Of a stretch of 64,000 nucleotides of DNA, positions 22,846-34,790 are shown one piece after another (position 1 is the stretch's first letter; every line of letters starts with the position of its first letter). The notes under the pieces were generated by a model. It did no database searches. It saw nothing but the letters and a program-made list of their open reading frames with translations, and was not told where the DNA came from. The DNA comes from Schistosoma haematobium. Lineage: Eukaryota; Platyhelminthes; Trematoda; Strigeidida; Schistosomatidae. The DNA is taken from positions 40,213,523-40,277,522 of the forward strand of contig NC_067198.1 in the NCBI RefSeq assembly GCF_000699445.3, read 5' to 3'. A program made the position numbers and the translations under genes.

Positions 22846-22950
22846 AAGTCAGCTGTTTCATTTTTTTCAGTCATTAGATTTGTTACAGTGCACTGAGTGC
22901 ACTTGGAAAATTATTTATAAGTGATCATATTATAATGAGATATTTTATTT
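22846..22950 (+). promoter_or_regulatory. Conserved upstream module of the basic secreted-protein gene, copy 2
   Basis: Same block order as 1196-1290: AAGTCAGCTGTTTC, CAGTGCACTGAGTGCACT at 22886-22903 (here a near-perfect AGTGCAC repeat/palindrome), and ATTATTTATAAGT at 22909-22921. Distances to ATG are 116 and 93 bp, the same within 1 bp as in copy 1. Confidence 0.55.
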
Positions 22951-23001
22951 CAACAAGAATTTGTTCATTTATAAATTATTGACTAAAGTGACTTCTATTT
23001 T

Positions 23002-23670
23002 ATGGAAATAAATATGAAATTAATGATCTGGATATTTTTGATATTTGTGACAACAGTTTTCTCACAGGATGGGGTAGAATTTGGTTCGAACGATGATAAT
23101 AGAAATTTTAAAAAGGATGAAAGTAAAAGACGTACGTTAGATGAGAGTGACAATAGTGAGGACGAATCTAGATGGAATAGAAGGAATAGTATGGAGGATG
23201 GTTTAGAGACAGCTATTGGGTCAGGACGTTTCAAATATAAATATAAACGCATGAAAGCTAAAGGTATCGATGCAAAAGGGAAATTTCGATCACGTGGAGT
23301 TAGAGGTTATGGTATGATCTCGTCAGAATCCTCACAATTTCTAATTGAAGAGAATTTGGATAAATATGGTCGAGCGAAACCTATTAAATCAAAATTCAAA
23401 ACTTATGGAAAAAAGAAAAAATATTCCAAAAAGATCGTTGATGACCAATTTGATACTAAAGGTAATTTAATTGAAGAACGTAAATATAAACACACTGGTA
23501 ATTATCAAGCGAATGGTACTCATCTTTACATCGATTTACAAACACAAAAAGAGAGAGATGAAAAATGGAAATTAACAACGAATAATAGGGAACGGACAGA
23601 TAACAGCTCAAGTGAAAAAGTAGATGGTCACAAAAATAGTCGTGAAGAAACAAAATTTGTCTTCAATTAA
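23002..23670 (+). CDS. Small secreted lysine-rich protein, cysteine-free (paralogue of 1340-1990)
   Basis: A complete single-exon frame of 222 residues. Met1 or Met5 starts a signal peptide (MKLMIWIFLIFVTTVFSQ). An acidic/basic low-complexity stretch (about 25-70) is followed by the conserved domain (about 90-175), with KGKFRSRGVRGYG, SSESSQFLIEE, KYGRAKPIKSKFKTYG, KKKKYSKKIVDDQFD and YQANGTHLYIDLQ. The last roughly 45 residues are charged and Ser/Asn-rich. It lacks cysteines, so any stable fold would not rest on disulfides. Compared with the protein at 1340-1990, the domain is strongly conserved while the linker and tail have diverged. The function is unknown. The pair, some 21 kb apart in the same orientation, implies duplication before the intervening elements accumulated. 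Confidence 0.8.
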   Translation: MEINMKLMIWIFLIFVTTVFSQDGVEFGSNDDNRNFKKDESKRRTLDESDNSEDESRWNRRNSMEDGLETAIGSGRFKYKYKRMKAKGIDAKGKFRSRGVRGYGMISSESSQFLIEENLDKYGRAKPIKSKFKTYGKKKKYSKKIVDDQFDTKGNLIEERKYKHTGNYQANGTHLYIDLQTQKERDEKWKLTTNNRERTDNSSSEKVDGHKNSREETKFVFN

Positions 23671-23872
23671 GTAGATTCATCTGGAGGTAATGAAAAGTTT
23701 TCTTCAATGAGTTAAATTATATCGAATTGAATAGTTTTATCTATAATAATATCCTAACTACTATTTTCTTATCTTCATTAATCCTACTTCACTTTCTAAC
23801 AATCATAACCTATTTAAAATGATCATTGTAAATTTTAAACAAAAATCTACATGTAAATCTTGTAATATAAAC

Positions 23873-23878
23873 AATAAA
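23873..23878 (+). other. Poly(A) signal AATAAA
   Basis: AATAAA about 200 bp after the stop of the gene at 23002-23670. Confidence 0.45.
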
Positions 23879-24339
23879 CTATACACTACTGTTAACACCA
23901 TAATGATTATATCAATTAGAAGAATAGTTAATGAAATTGTTATAACGCTTGGTTTTACTATGTACACAGGCATGGGATGTTAATTTACCTTAGACGAATA
24001 TCTACACTAGATTCCCTCCCAGTGTCTATTCTACAGGACTTCAACACAACTCAGATCAAGAGCACGTGATGAGCCTGACCACAACGTAAATATATTTCCA
24101 CACCAAAAACCCGACACAATCCAACAACAATGAATAAACAATAATAAGTGAGTGAGTAATAATAATAAGGATAAGGGAAAATCTAACTTATCTGACACCT
24201 GTCAGACTATCTACATGTCTGACTAAGCAGACAACCAATCATCACCATCATCCTCGCCCATACATCAGAAATGAAATAGAATGACACAATGATTCTTTCC
24301 TTTTTTTGTTATTAATATTTCATTCAATTCTCAAAATTA

Positions 24340-24425
24340 CAATAGGACGAAACGGCCATCCAGTGCTTCCAGGTTATTCATGGTGGTCTAGCTTCAGTTG
24401 ACTCAAGATCTCAACTGTTATAATA
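24340..24425 (+). repeat. Beta-family fragment (single arm)
   Basis: Contains AGGACGAAACGGCCATCCAG and the terminal GGTGGTCTAGCTTCAG...GACTCAAGATCTCAAC of the beta element. Only the 3' half of the hammerhead is present. Confidence 0.6.
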
Positions 24426-24689
24426 ATATTTTATTATTTTTTTTAAAAAGTTTGTACTTTCTCATTGTTAATATTCAATTACACAAATGACCAAACTGTG
24501 TTAGGAATTTCAATATCATCACTTATTGATATAAAATAGTAAAGATTAGTAAAATTCTAAGTGTAAAGTTATAAGTGATTCAATATAATGTTTCAATTAA
24601 AGAAATATCAGATATAGTGGAAGATTTTGAAGTGTTATTTGCGCTATTGACAAATATTGATAAATCAGAATGGGGATTTGTAGATTAGT

Positions 24690-25015
24690 GGTTAAGCATT
24701 CTCGGTAGGCCATGATCAATGGAATCCAATCCGTGTCGGGTGTGAGGCAGTCATCCAATTCAGACAATGGATGAAGATGTGTACAAGATCATGAATCGAT
24801 TGGAGTTAAACATTAACACCGTTGGATGCCTTCTCAGTGGTTTAGAGGTTAATTGTTCGTGCATGAGACGGATGATCCTGAGTTCGCGTCTCGTGTGCAG
24901 AGTCGTGGATGTGCACCGTTGAGTGGTCCCACATTAGAATGAAATGGACGTCCAGTACTTTTAGGTTTTTAATGGTAGTCTAGCTTAGATTGACTCATTA
25001 ATTCAATTGTTAAAA
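24690..25015 (+). repeat. Degenerate beta-family element
   Basis: A tRNA-like segment (CTCAGTGGTTTAGAGGTTAA near 24834), then hammerhead-like TTGAGTGGTCCCA...GAAATGGACGTCCAGT and the terminal arm to about 25010. Core residues are lost. Confidence 0.55.
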
Positions 25016-25467
25016 TGTTAATAAAGTTTAATGTAAGTTGATTCAATAAAAGTTAACTGATTCATGTTGATTAACAATACAGTGATTTAAGGTTAGTTAA
25101 AGTGAATAAATGCATGAAATAAAAGAAACTTGAAGAGTAACGTAAGCAGTTGAGAGATAGAGTTAAAAGATATAACGTGATCAAATAATTTAATAATATC
25201 TTCATCAGACTTTGAGAACAATTTTGTTTTGTGCTTACGTGTTGCTGGAATTTATATGATTGGAGTTTTTAATATAATTTAATTAAATAAATGTTTGTTT
25301 GCTCATTAACTATTGCGTTTCTTTGAACACTTATAAGAGATACATACACTCATATCAGTAAAACTGTACAAAACGAACTATTCCACAAAGCTTTCGTTTT
25401 AAATGCAAATTTGATCAATTTACTCCATAAATTCTCAATATAGTGTTGTGGAGATTGTTGAACTTCA

Positions 25468-25690
25468 TTGAGATCATGAATCAATCAAATTTAGACAGCC
25501 ATTAAAAACCTGGAAGCACTGAAGGGTCATTTCATCGTAGTATAGAACTCCTCAACAGTGCACATCTACGATCCCATACGCAAAACTTGAATCCAAGACC
25601 ATTTGTCTCACGCGAATGGTTAAACTCTAGATTACTGAGCTAGCATTCACGTGTTAATGTTTAATCTCAATCAATTCACTTGATGAAGTA
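25468..25690 (-). repeat. Degenerate beta-family element
   Basis: Minus-orientation copy: arm at 25468-25525, a ribozyme remnant (TTGAGGA in place of CUGANGA) near 25540, a tRNA-like remnant at about 25575-25650 and the TAATCTCAATCAATTCAC end. Confidence 0.55.
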
Positions 25691-25699
25691 AACTTGAAT

Positions 25700-28340
25700 T
25701 ACTTTTGTGAATCTTCAGCATTTCAACGAGATTAAGATGGGTAGTACGTACTCATTTGTTTTTTATTCATAGATATATAACAGTAATTTTATAGATTATT
25801 TTTGGCAAATGTTAGGAATAATGGTAACACTAAAATTTATGGATAACCTGAGTGATGTTAAAGTGACCTTAAGGGTATTCACCTATGCAATAGGGTTGAG
25901 AAACGGCTGTAAATTAATTTGAGGAATTAAAATTAGCAGTTTGAATTCAAGGTTAGGTTTATGTATTAGAGTCAAGGTTCCCATCATGAATCGACATCAA
26001 CCATAATGCCATAATGCAATTCAACCAAATGGATGAATGAAGTCTGCGTCAGAATACATGACTTTCAATCTTAGTTTTGATTGGTTTGTTCATAAATTCT
26101 AGGCACACCCTATTAACAAATCACGTTAACAATAACGTCGATTCAAAGGTCGAATACGTAAGTGATTGAGAAACATGTATTTCTGACATTTGATAAACCA
26201 TGGAAGTAATCAGAGACAAGGAGAAATACATGAGATGATGTTGCGTAAACAGCCAACTTAGCAAATAACAGGTGACTCAATCTTTTTAAGAATGAGAGAC
26301 AGCAAGTAAACAAACTCATACGTACTGTTTTACAAACAGTATTACACTTAAGTATTTGACATGGTCAAATATATGTGTGACAGAATAACTGGGTTTATTA
26401 GAATAGCTAATGTGTTTGAACGTTAAAATAAATCACGTGGACGTGTGACAGTGCTAATTGGCACAACGTGCCCAAACAAATTTAGATTCAATGAATTAAA
26501 AAAAGTGGATATGACTGTAATTTCATAAAACTTTTCTCTGTTTCAATGACCTAACCTTCATGATCTTGTAGTGCACCCCATATATACTTGGAACATAACA
26601 ATTTACAACCCTATCACGAATTGTAATAAAAAACCGATACAAACACTTGTATGAACTTTTGGTGCGTAACTACAGTGATATTGGTAGCATTGTAAATAAG
26701 CATACAATATTCTTGACGTTCTATCTAAATAGATTTTTGCATATCCATGCTTGCCTGTCTCCGTTTGTTTATATTATCTTTGTCTATTTGACCTATGCAT
26801 TGATATTATTACCGAACCATACATTAGATTTCAACTTCGTTTTACGTATATATATGATTTACAACAACGGAGTAATGCTCATCGAGTAGCTTTGTTGCGC
26901 AATAAGTACATGTCACATTGATTACAATATAATATTGAGTAATTGGAAGAAAGAGGATTACATTAATCAAAGTATTTTATCCTGATCATAAAAATTCTTA
27001 AATTTAAATGTCAATATAAGTTGTCTAAGGGAATTGATATGGCTTCGAGCTTAAGTTTAGGTTAACACAAGTTAAACTGGATTAATTACAGATAAGTCAG
27101 GCCAGAAACTAACATACATTCAACATTATGACATTACAGTAATTATTACCGTTCTATATCCATGGGATTTTCATACAACAAGATTATATGATAAGTTTAA
27201 ACAGAGAATCAACAACTGTGAAATAAAATGAATTCATATTATTTCACGAAGCTTGATGTTCCTGCTCAGCATATAGAATTTTAAGTTCTCGAATACTAAT
27301 GAGTTTGGGTTTTAATAATTGTCGATTTCCCAGGTACCTGTTGCAGAATCTACAGAATATTCATACAGTATTCACACCTACCCTTTAGTCATCCGTTTGC
27401 ATCTTGTATGCTCTGCAATTCAAGTTGGTTCTAGATTGACTTCTCTCACTTCTTTTCTAGTCTTCAAAGTATTCTCCACAGTCCTTCTGTTTGCTTTTTA
27501 ATCCCGTGGAACTCTCCTCTTTGACCGTCAACTGTACCAACTTCCACGCGCCGTTCCGTAGCACACTACTTATAATGAATCTTGTGAGTAGCATTCGCTA
27601 CAGTCTAAGTGAGCCAACGTCATATTGTACTCTGTTTCAATGTTTGATGGTTTCATGGGAGCTGGCAGGAATGTGATACAAGATGTGAGGTTCTAACTCG
27701 TGATATCTAACATCTTGAAAGTATTTTCAATGAGACATTGAAGGTCTTACTGACCCTCTTTTTATGACATAAATGAACACTAACTTATCACAGAGTAATA
27801 AATAGTCAATATCATAACTGACCAAATGATTTTTTTATCTTATTTTATATAAGACTGAGTTCTTTTCATTACGTCTTCATATGTTTAAAGTTGAAGATGA
27901 ATGCGAAACATTAATTTTAACATGTTTCATACAATCGATTGATACCTCGACGATAACATATCTCCAATGATACTGGAACATATCGAAGTATTTAAAAACT
28001 CTTACTTAATTAATAAATAGTAGTTTGTTTGTAGAGAACATTTAGAGAACAAACTAAGTTTATTAGTTATTAAATCTCTATACAAGTATGCGGTCTTCTT
28101 TATATGATCTCAATCTTGGGAGTTGAATTATTCTCCTTCTGAAGTGACCTTGTTAGCTTGCACGTTCTCAATACAAAACAAGATAATGGGAAATTTTATG
28201 TTTTCTTTTCAGGTTTAATACTTGGTGAATTGTCTCTGTAGAAGAGTTACAAGTGTAAACAGAAAAGTAATATAATATATTGAATGAAATCATTGGAATT
28301 CAGTAACACCATAACTGTTATGTCCTTAACTATACAAGTA
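25700..28340. other. Non-coding stretch
   Basis: No gene was recognised. The small frames (26647-26889, 27319-27501, 27491-27676) have no domain and no splice context that I could support. Confidence 0.4.
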
Positions 28341-28350
28341 TTACGAAATA

Positions 28351-30108
28351 TGACTGCCAGCTTAGATACGCTGACTTATACGACCCAACTAATGACCCAT
28401 ATACTAGTGCGAGAAGCCTACAGTTCCAATTGGTCCTTTTTCCGCCTAGCCCTGCCTGTTTAGTTTAGAACGCTAATCTCAGTCTCCGCGATACAAATCA
28501 TATATTTGAAACATACTGGGTTTATATACAAATAAATCAGACCACATCATGTGATAAAATAGAAAATAACGTCTGTTCAAGATCAAGCCAAAAAGTGGCT
28601 ATAGTTGTGATGGACTGTTACTAATTAATTGGAATTATCTCAAGAATAGTAAATCGTATGATAATAGTCAATAGGTCAAATGAAAGCTTATTAAGGAATA
28701 TACATATAATGTAGTTGCTTAACAGTCATACAATAAGGATACTTACTTACTTACGTCTGTTACACCCACTAGAACATAGGCCGCCGACTAACATTCTCCA
28801 ACCCACTCTGTCCTAGGCCTTCTTTTCTAGTTCCATCCAATTCTTGTTCATTTTTCTCATGTCTATTTCCATTTCTCGGCGTAATATGTTCTTTGGTCTT
28901 CCTCTTCTCTTTTGACCTTGAGGATACAAAGTGAGTGACGCAGTTGGGTGCTTTCCTTAATGTGTGTCCTATCCACTTCCAGCGCTTCTTCCTGATTTCT
29001 TACTCTACTGGGATCTGGTTTGTTCTCTCCCAAAGTACGTTGTTGCTAATAGTGTCCGGCCAACGGATCTGAAGTATTTTGTGTAGACAACTGTTAATAG
29101 ACACCTGTATTTTCTGGATGATGGCTTTAGTAGTTCTCCAGGTTTCCGCCCCATACAGTAGAACTGTTTTGACGTTTGTATTGAAAATCGTGTCCTTGGT
29201 GTTGGTTGACAGTTGCTTTGAGTTCCAGATGTTCTTCTATTGTACATAGGCTGCTCTTGCTTTCCCGATCTGCGCCTTCACATCTGCATCAGATCCACCG
29301 TGTTCATCAATGATGCTGCACAGATAAGTAAAGGCTGTGGCCTTTTCCAAATCTTCCCCATCAATTGTGAGTGGAATGGTGCATGCTGTGTTGTATTGGA
29401 GAATTTCGCTTTTCCCTTTGTGTATGTTGAGACCTATTGCTGCTTCGGCTGCTGCTACACTGGTCATCTCTTGCATTTGTTGTTGCGTGTGCGATAGGAG
29501 AGCCAGATCATCTTTGAAGTTCAGACCGTTCAACTGCATCCCAGTTGTCCACTGCATCCCAGTTGTCCACTGCATCCCATGCTTCCCCCCAGATGTTGAC
29601 GTCTTCATGCTCCAGTCGATCATAAGGAGAAAGAGAAAGGGTGAGAGTAAGCAACCTTGCCTGACACCGGTTTTTACTTCGAACGAGTTTGTCAACTATC
29701 CTCCATGCACGATTTTGCAGTGTAATCCATCATATGAATTCAGTATGATATTGACTATCTTCTGAGTCACGCCGTAGTGTCGAAGAAGCTTCCATAGTGT
29801 TGTTCTATCCACGCTGTCAAATGCTTTTTCGTAGTCAATGAAGTTGATGTAGAGTGATGAATTCTATTCAATTGATTATTCCACAATGATCTGTAGAGTT
29901 GCGATTTGGTCTGTACACGATCGATCCTTACGGAATCCTGCCTGTTGGTCAAGAAGTTGGGCGTCTACGCAGTCCTTCATCCTGTTTAACAATACCCTGA
30001 TGAAGACTTTTCCCGGTATTGAGAGAAATACGATAAGGATATTTGTATAATATTAGTTCATAAGTAATTCTTAACTGTTATCATTCACTTATTCTCGTCC
30101 GGATAAGA
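28351..30108 (-). repeat. LTR-like repeat L1, interrupted by RTE copy C
   Basis: 28351-28741 and 30033-30108 are the two parts of an LTR-like repeat also found at 30854-31228, 34625-35862, 37528-37992 and 52738-53030. Shared landmarks on the minus strand are the start (CCGGACGAGAATAAG), a TATATAAACCCAGTATG promoter-like block, CTGGGCTAGG/CAGGGCTAGGCGG, and an end near GGCAGTCATA or GGTATCA. RTE copy C sits inside it. Confidence 0.6.
28742..30032 (-). mobile_element. RTE retrotransposon copy C, 5' truncated
   Basis: Inserted in L1 with a 9-bp duplication, ATAAGGATA, at 28733-28741 and 30033-30041. It encodes the second half of the RT: VKTGVRQGCLLSPFLFLLMID, LNFKDDLALLSHT (catalytic FADD now FKDD) and GSDADVKAQIGKARAAYVQ in the frame 29695-29237, then the C-terminal part (29247-29005). 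A WTTGMQ unit is repeated in tandem at about 29537-29575. The 3' end reads GTAACAGACGTAAGTAAG. It shares about 720 bp, in inverted orientation, with copy D. Confidence 0.85.
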
Positions 30109-30654
30109 ATGCTATGGATTGTATAAGTTACAACAGAAAAACTTCTAAGGAGACAAAAATTCACTAATTCCTGGAAATAGATTTTATCCACTTTTTCAGT
30201 ACAATATTTCCACTATAGTCTGACCAACTTGTAAAAATAATGATTAATTTGATTATGAAATATCACATTGCTTTCAGTCTTTATGATAGCAACCAGAAAT
30301 GTCTCAAATACATATGGTTATACAAAGTTTATGATTTATTTTTACTTTGTATTACTTCAAGTTTGTACTCTTTCAAACTATCTAAGCGGATCTATACTGT
30401 TCAGCTACAATAAAGAACACCTCAGATCAATAAAGAATAAATTAGGAATTCTACAATCAGTAATCTAAGTACAATAATTTGTGTATAAAGTTTATTTCTG
30501 AACTCTTAAGCTAAAATTCGGTAAAGTAGAAAAGAAATTTTGACAATACGAAACTTTGGATCGTGGTCACATAATATCAAAAAATTGAGTGAGTCTAGAA
30601 ATATGAACCATTAAGTATTATCTATATCAGTTTAGGGGTTGTGGAGATTGCTAA

Positions 30655-30853
30655 GTTTTTGATTGAGATCATGAACCGATTGATGTTAGACCACCATGGA
30701 AAACCTGTGAGCACTGGACGGCCGTTTCGTCCCAGTATGGGACTCCTCAGCAGTGCGCACCCACGATCCCGCTCGCGGGATTCGAACCCAGGGCCTTCAG
30801 TATCGCGCGCGAACTCTTAACCTACTGAACCACTGAATTGGCATTCAAAGTAA
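30655..30853 (-). repeat. Beta-family element with intact hammerhead
   Basis: Minus strand: a tRNA-like segment (about 30850-30770, box B GGGTTCGAATCC on the minus strand) followed by the hammerhead at 30756-30711 and the terminal arm to 30655. One-sided copy: L2 begins directly after it at 30854. Confidence 0.7.
30711..30756 (-). ncRNA. Type I hammerhead ribozyme, beta family, core intact
   Basis: Read on the minus strand: stem I GCACTG (30756-30751) with CAGTGC (30716-30711); CTGAGGA (30750-30744), fitting CUGANGA; stem II GTCC/GGAC; GAAA (30728-30725); stem III ACGG/CCGT with no loop; GTC (30719-30717) at the cut site. All conserved core positions that I can check are present. Such short stem III hammerheads are expected to work best as dimers. 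Confidence 0.75.
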
Positions 30854-31228
30854 TGATACCGCCAATTAGAGAACAGTGATTTATTGACCGGATCAATGAC
30901 TCATAAATCTGTACGAGCAATCTAGAGTCTTGATATATACAAACTAAACAGATCATATCAAACCATTAAAAATAGAAAATAGAATTTGTATGAGATTTAG
31001 CAAATAGTGTCTATGAATGTAGGAGACTGTAATCAATAGACTGGGTATAACTTAAGAAAGGCAAATCGTATTATAATAGTCTATGGGTCAAAATAAAGCA
31101 TATAATAAGCGGAACATGAATATGCAATAGTTGAGCTATTTAACAATTATACAATAAAATTATATGTATAATACTAGTTCATAAATGAATCCCCAACAGT
31201 TACCATTTATTATTCACATTTCAATATT
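30854..31228 (-). repeat. LTR-like repeat L2
   Basis: Starts at TGATACCGCCAATTAG (the 3' end of the LTR on the minus strand) and runs to about 31228. It lies directly against the beta element. Some of the promoter block present in L1, L3 and L4 is missing. Confidence 0.55.
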
Positions 31229-31435
31229 GAAATGTTTATTCATTGATAAGTTCATAAATTAATTAATTTCGAAAATTATTTGTACAATAATAAATATTCA
31301 TATTTAATTATAAATTCAATTAGACATTTATCTCTAAAATATGTAAATAAAGGTCAAAAAACTAAATTTCATTTTATTACAATAAACATTTACAATTATT
31401 TAGCATAGTTACAAAATGTCAATACTGTTACATTA

Positions 31436-31490
31436 TCAATATAATAATAATAATAACTATTATTATTATAGTAGTAGTAACAATAACAGT
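31436..31490. repeat. ATA/TAG-rich simple repeat
   Basis: An imperfect run of ATA and TAG trinucleotides next to the CR1-like 3' tail. Confidence 0.6.
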
Positions 31491-31504
31491 ACTGACTTAT
31501 TTCT

Positions 31505-32620
31505 TTATTTGAACATATAAATATTGGTACAAGGGGGAACCAGATGTATATGCGCCACACAAAACAATGGGAATTTGAAGAGAAAAAGAATCTAAGGTGC
31601 GTATAAGAAGTAAGAAAAAGAACAATAACGACCATAGATTAATATATGCTAGCGTATTAATAATGGGGGAAACAGAAAGGTACAACCAGAAGAATTCTTT
31701 CAGTTAAGGAAGATACAACCACGTTTTATGAAGAAAGTAAAAGAAGGTTACAGCAGGATCGCCACTGGTTTCTGTTCTGAGACATATCTGATAACGTCTC
31801 TAGCCACTGTGTAGCACCATCTCTCGGACCCCAACCAGGTAGTCGTGAAGGACCAACAGAAACCAGCTCTTTTCAGCTTTCTTTCATACCACGACACCAT
31901 GTCATACACTGACCACCTCTCCGCTTTTTCCAACCAACCCCAGAGTCGGCAAATAATGCACGACGTGGAATTCTGTGGGACGACATTCGGAGAACATGTC
32001 CAAGCCATCGAAGTCAGTGTTTCAAGATGGTGACACCAATTGAATTATCGTCTCTGTGCCCTAACACACAATGCCGAATCTCTGCATTAATAACATGGTG
32101 TTGCTACTGAATGTCAGCAATTCTTCGGAGACAACGATGATCAAATACAGACAGTCGTCTAACATCCTCAACTCGGAGAGACCAGGTTTCACAAGCATAG
32201 AGCAAAACTGCTCTCACCGACGCGTTGTAGATCCGACCTTTCACGAAGGTGCCAAAGATGGCCCAGATTGGTATAAGCCGCTCTGACTTTCACTATACGT
32301 GCATTGATCGCATCACTCTCGCCACCACCAGCACTTATGCAGCTACCTAGATACACGAACTTCTCGACTACTTCTGTCTGCTCACCATCCAGAGTAAGTG
32401 CAGGATTAGAATCCTGCCAGTCTTGTAGAAGTACTTTGCACTTCGAAGGTGCAAAGCACATACCATACCTACGGACACTGATTGTCAACTGATTAAGTGT
32501 GGATTGCATGACTTGGGCATTATCGCACAGTAAGACAATATCATCCGCATACTTAAGGTGGAGAAGTCTTTCTCCAGGCAACAGATCCCCACCGCCATTA
32601 CTTACATCCATCAGCGCTGT
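31505..32620 (-). pseudogene. CR1-like retrotransposon, 5'-truncated 3' fragment
   Basis: Minus strand from 32620: ALMDVSNGG, LKYADDIVLLCDNAQ (catalytic YADD intact), MCFAPSKCKVLLQDW, then FVYLGSCISAGGGESDAINA (frame 32671-32189), followed after frameshifts by the C-terminal part (32008-31748; on the correct frame WLGHV, GWKK, RLPGWGPRDG). The 3' end is TTGTACCAATATTTATATG followed by a TTCAAATAAAG tail at about 31505. It supplies the segment missing from the copy at 9571. Confidence 0.8.
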
Positions 32621-32764
32621 TGTAGTAACAAAAATAATAATAGTAATAATAACAATAATAATGTGAATCAATTAATTGTAAATAATAGCATAAATAAATT
32701 TCGACAAAATATGTATTCGACTTTGTTAAACATTAACCAATAGATCGAAAATTTAATAATTGAC

Positions 32765-32905
32765 ATCATGAGTCAATGAAAACTAGAACACTATGGAAAA
32801 CCTGGAAACACTGGATAATCGTTTCATCCTAGTATGGGACTACTCAACAGTACGCATCCACGATCCATAGTGGTCTAGCTTCAATTGACTCATGAACTCA
32901 ACTAT
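32765..32905 (-). repeat. Beta-family remnant with the tRNA-like core deleted
   Basis: The two inverted arms are nearly adjacent: CATGAGTCAA...CTGGATAATCG on the left and TGGTCTAGCTTCAATTGACT on the right, with the tRNA-like core gone. The ribozyme core is broken. Confidence 0.6.
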
Positions 32906-32940
32906 TGAAATTACTATAATATCCACAAGAACCCATTTCT

Positions 32941-32995
32941 GATAATAATAATAATAATAATAATAATAATATTAGTAATAATAATAATAATAATA
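32941..32995. repeat. (AAT)n microsatellite
   Basis: About 17 ATA/AAT units with one ATTAGT interruption. Confidence 0.9.
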
Positions 32996-33336
32996 TGCTC
33001 ACTAGTGACTAGCACCAAGAGGTATTTCCTGGAGTTCTAATAAGAAGCAGTGACCAATGGAGTTGTAAGATAGCAACTCATTGAAAATCAACAACTGTGT
33101 GATAATTAGAAATATTTGAATTATGGTACAAACTAAGAATCCCAGAAATAACTCACTTGAATGAAGAAGTACTAGATAAACACAAACGAATGTACTGTAT
33201 TTGGAATTCGAAATCAAGCATTCAACAAGTACAAAGGTATCATTAGTTCATTCAAACACCACAAACTGTCAAATACTTAATCAGTAACATCATTTCATTG
33301 TTTCATTAATTTAATATTGTCTAAATAATAAAATGT

Positions 33337-34254
33337 GATTCCGTAAGGATCGATCGTGTACAGACCAAATCGCAACTCTACAGATCATTGTGGAATAATC
33401 AATTGAATAGAATTCATCACTCTACATCAACTTCATTGACTACGAAAAAGCATTTGACAGCGTGGATAGAACAACACTATGGAAGCTTCTTCGACACTAC
33501 GGCGTGACTCAGAAGATAGTCAATATCATACTGAATTCATATGATGGATTACACTGCAAAATCGTGCATGGAGGATAGTTGACAAACTCGTTCGAAGTAA
33601 AAACCGGTGTCAGGCAAGGTTGCTTACTCTCACCCTTTCTCTTTCTCCTTATGATCGACTGGAGCATGAAGACGTCAACATCTGGGGGGAAGCATGGGAT
33701 GCAGTGGACAACTGGGATGCAGTGGACAACTGGGATGCAGTTGAACGGTCTGAACTTCAAAGATGATCTGGCTCTCCTATCGCACACGCAACAACAAATG
33801 CAAGAGATGACCAGTGTAGCAGCAGCCGAAGCAGCAATAGGTCTCAACATACACAAAGGGAAAAGCGAAATTCTCCAATACAACACAGCATGCACCATTC
33901 CACTCACAATTGATGGGGAAGATTTGGAAAAGGCCACAGCCTTTACTTATCTGTGCAGCATCATTGATGAACACGGTGGATCTGATGCAGATGTGAAGGC
34001 GCAGATCGGGAAAGCAAGAGCAGCCTATGTACAATAGAAGAACATCTGGAACTCAAAACAACTGTCAACAAACACTGAATTTATCATTTTCAATACAAAT
34101 GTCAAAACAGTTCTACTGTATGGAGCGGAAACTTGGAGAAGAATGAATAAAAGTTAGTTAGAACTAGAAAGGAAGGCTCATGACAGAGTGATTTGGAGAA
34201 TGCTGCTCGGCGGCCTATGCTCTAGTGGGTGTAACAGGCGTAAGTAAGCAAGTA
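33337..34254 (+). mobile_element. RTE retrotransposon copy D, 5' truncated
   Basis: Flanked by a 14-bp duplication, AAATAATAAAATGT, at 33323-33336 and 34255-34268. The frame 33579-34037 (152 aa) is identical in translation to the frame in copy C, and so are the two antisense frames over the same bases; rare variants such as the ACTATCCTCC block and the tandem WTTGMQ units are shared. From about 34058 the two copies differ, and D has a deletion near 34140 that removes most of the C-terminal part. The 3' end reads GTAACAGGCGTAAGTAAG. Confidence 0.85.
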
Positions 34255-34790
34255 AAATAATAAAATGTAAACCATAAATGATCAATCTAAAGATTATGAA
34301 TATACATATATAAGTTTGCAATTCTTTTTTTCTTTATAATCGTTGTAACTTTGTTTAAAGTAAATGACGTTGAATTCAATCTATTTAAAAAAAGAAAAAA
34401 ATAGTAAAACAAACAAACAACCATTTATTATTCACATGATGCATATTGAAAATGAAATTATAATGGATAAACATTCAATGATTATCATGTATTGTAGTAT
34501 ATTATAACGATAATTTATAGATTTGATATAATTTTGAAAATGTTTTCCAATACACAATCATTCTAGAATCACAATTTTTTTTCAAATAGCCTGTGACCTT
34601 GTACCCTATCAATATATTAAGTCATGATACTACCAATCAGAGGATTGTGATTTATCGACCGGATCAATGACTCATAAATCTATACAAGCAGTCTAGAATC
34701 TTTATCGATCGTGCTTTCTGACTAGCTCTGCCTGTTAAGTTTAGAATATCAATCTTAGCCTCTGCGATATGAATATGTATTTCAAACATT

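Noticed and set aside
29337..29765. 142-codon plus-strand ORF, identical to one at 33509-33937
   Set aside because: It is the antisense shadow of the RTE reverse transcriptase; its identity only reflects the shared DNA.
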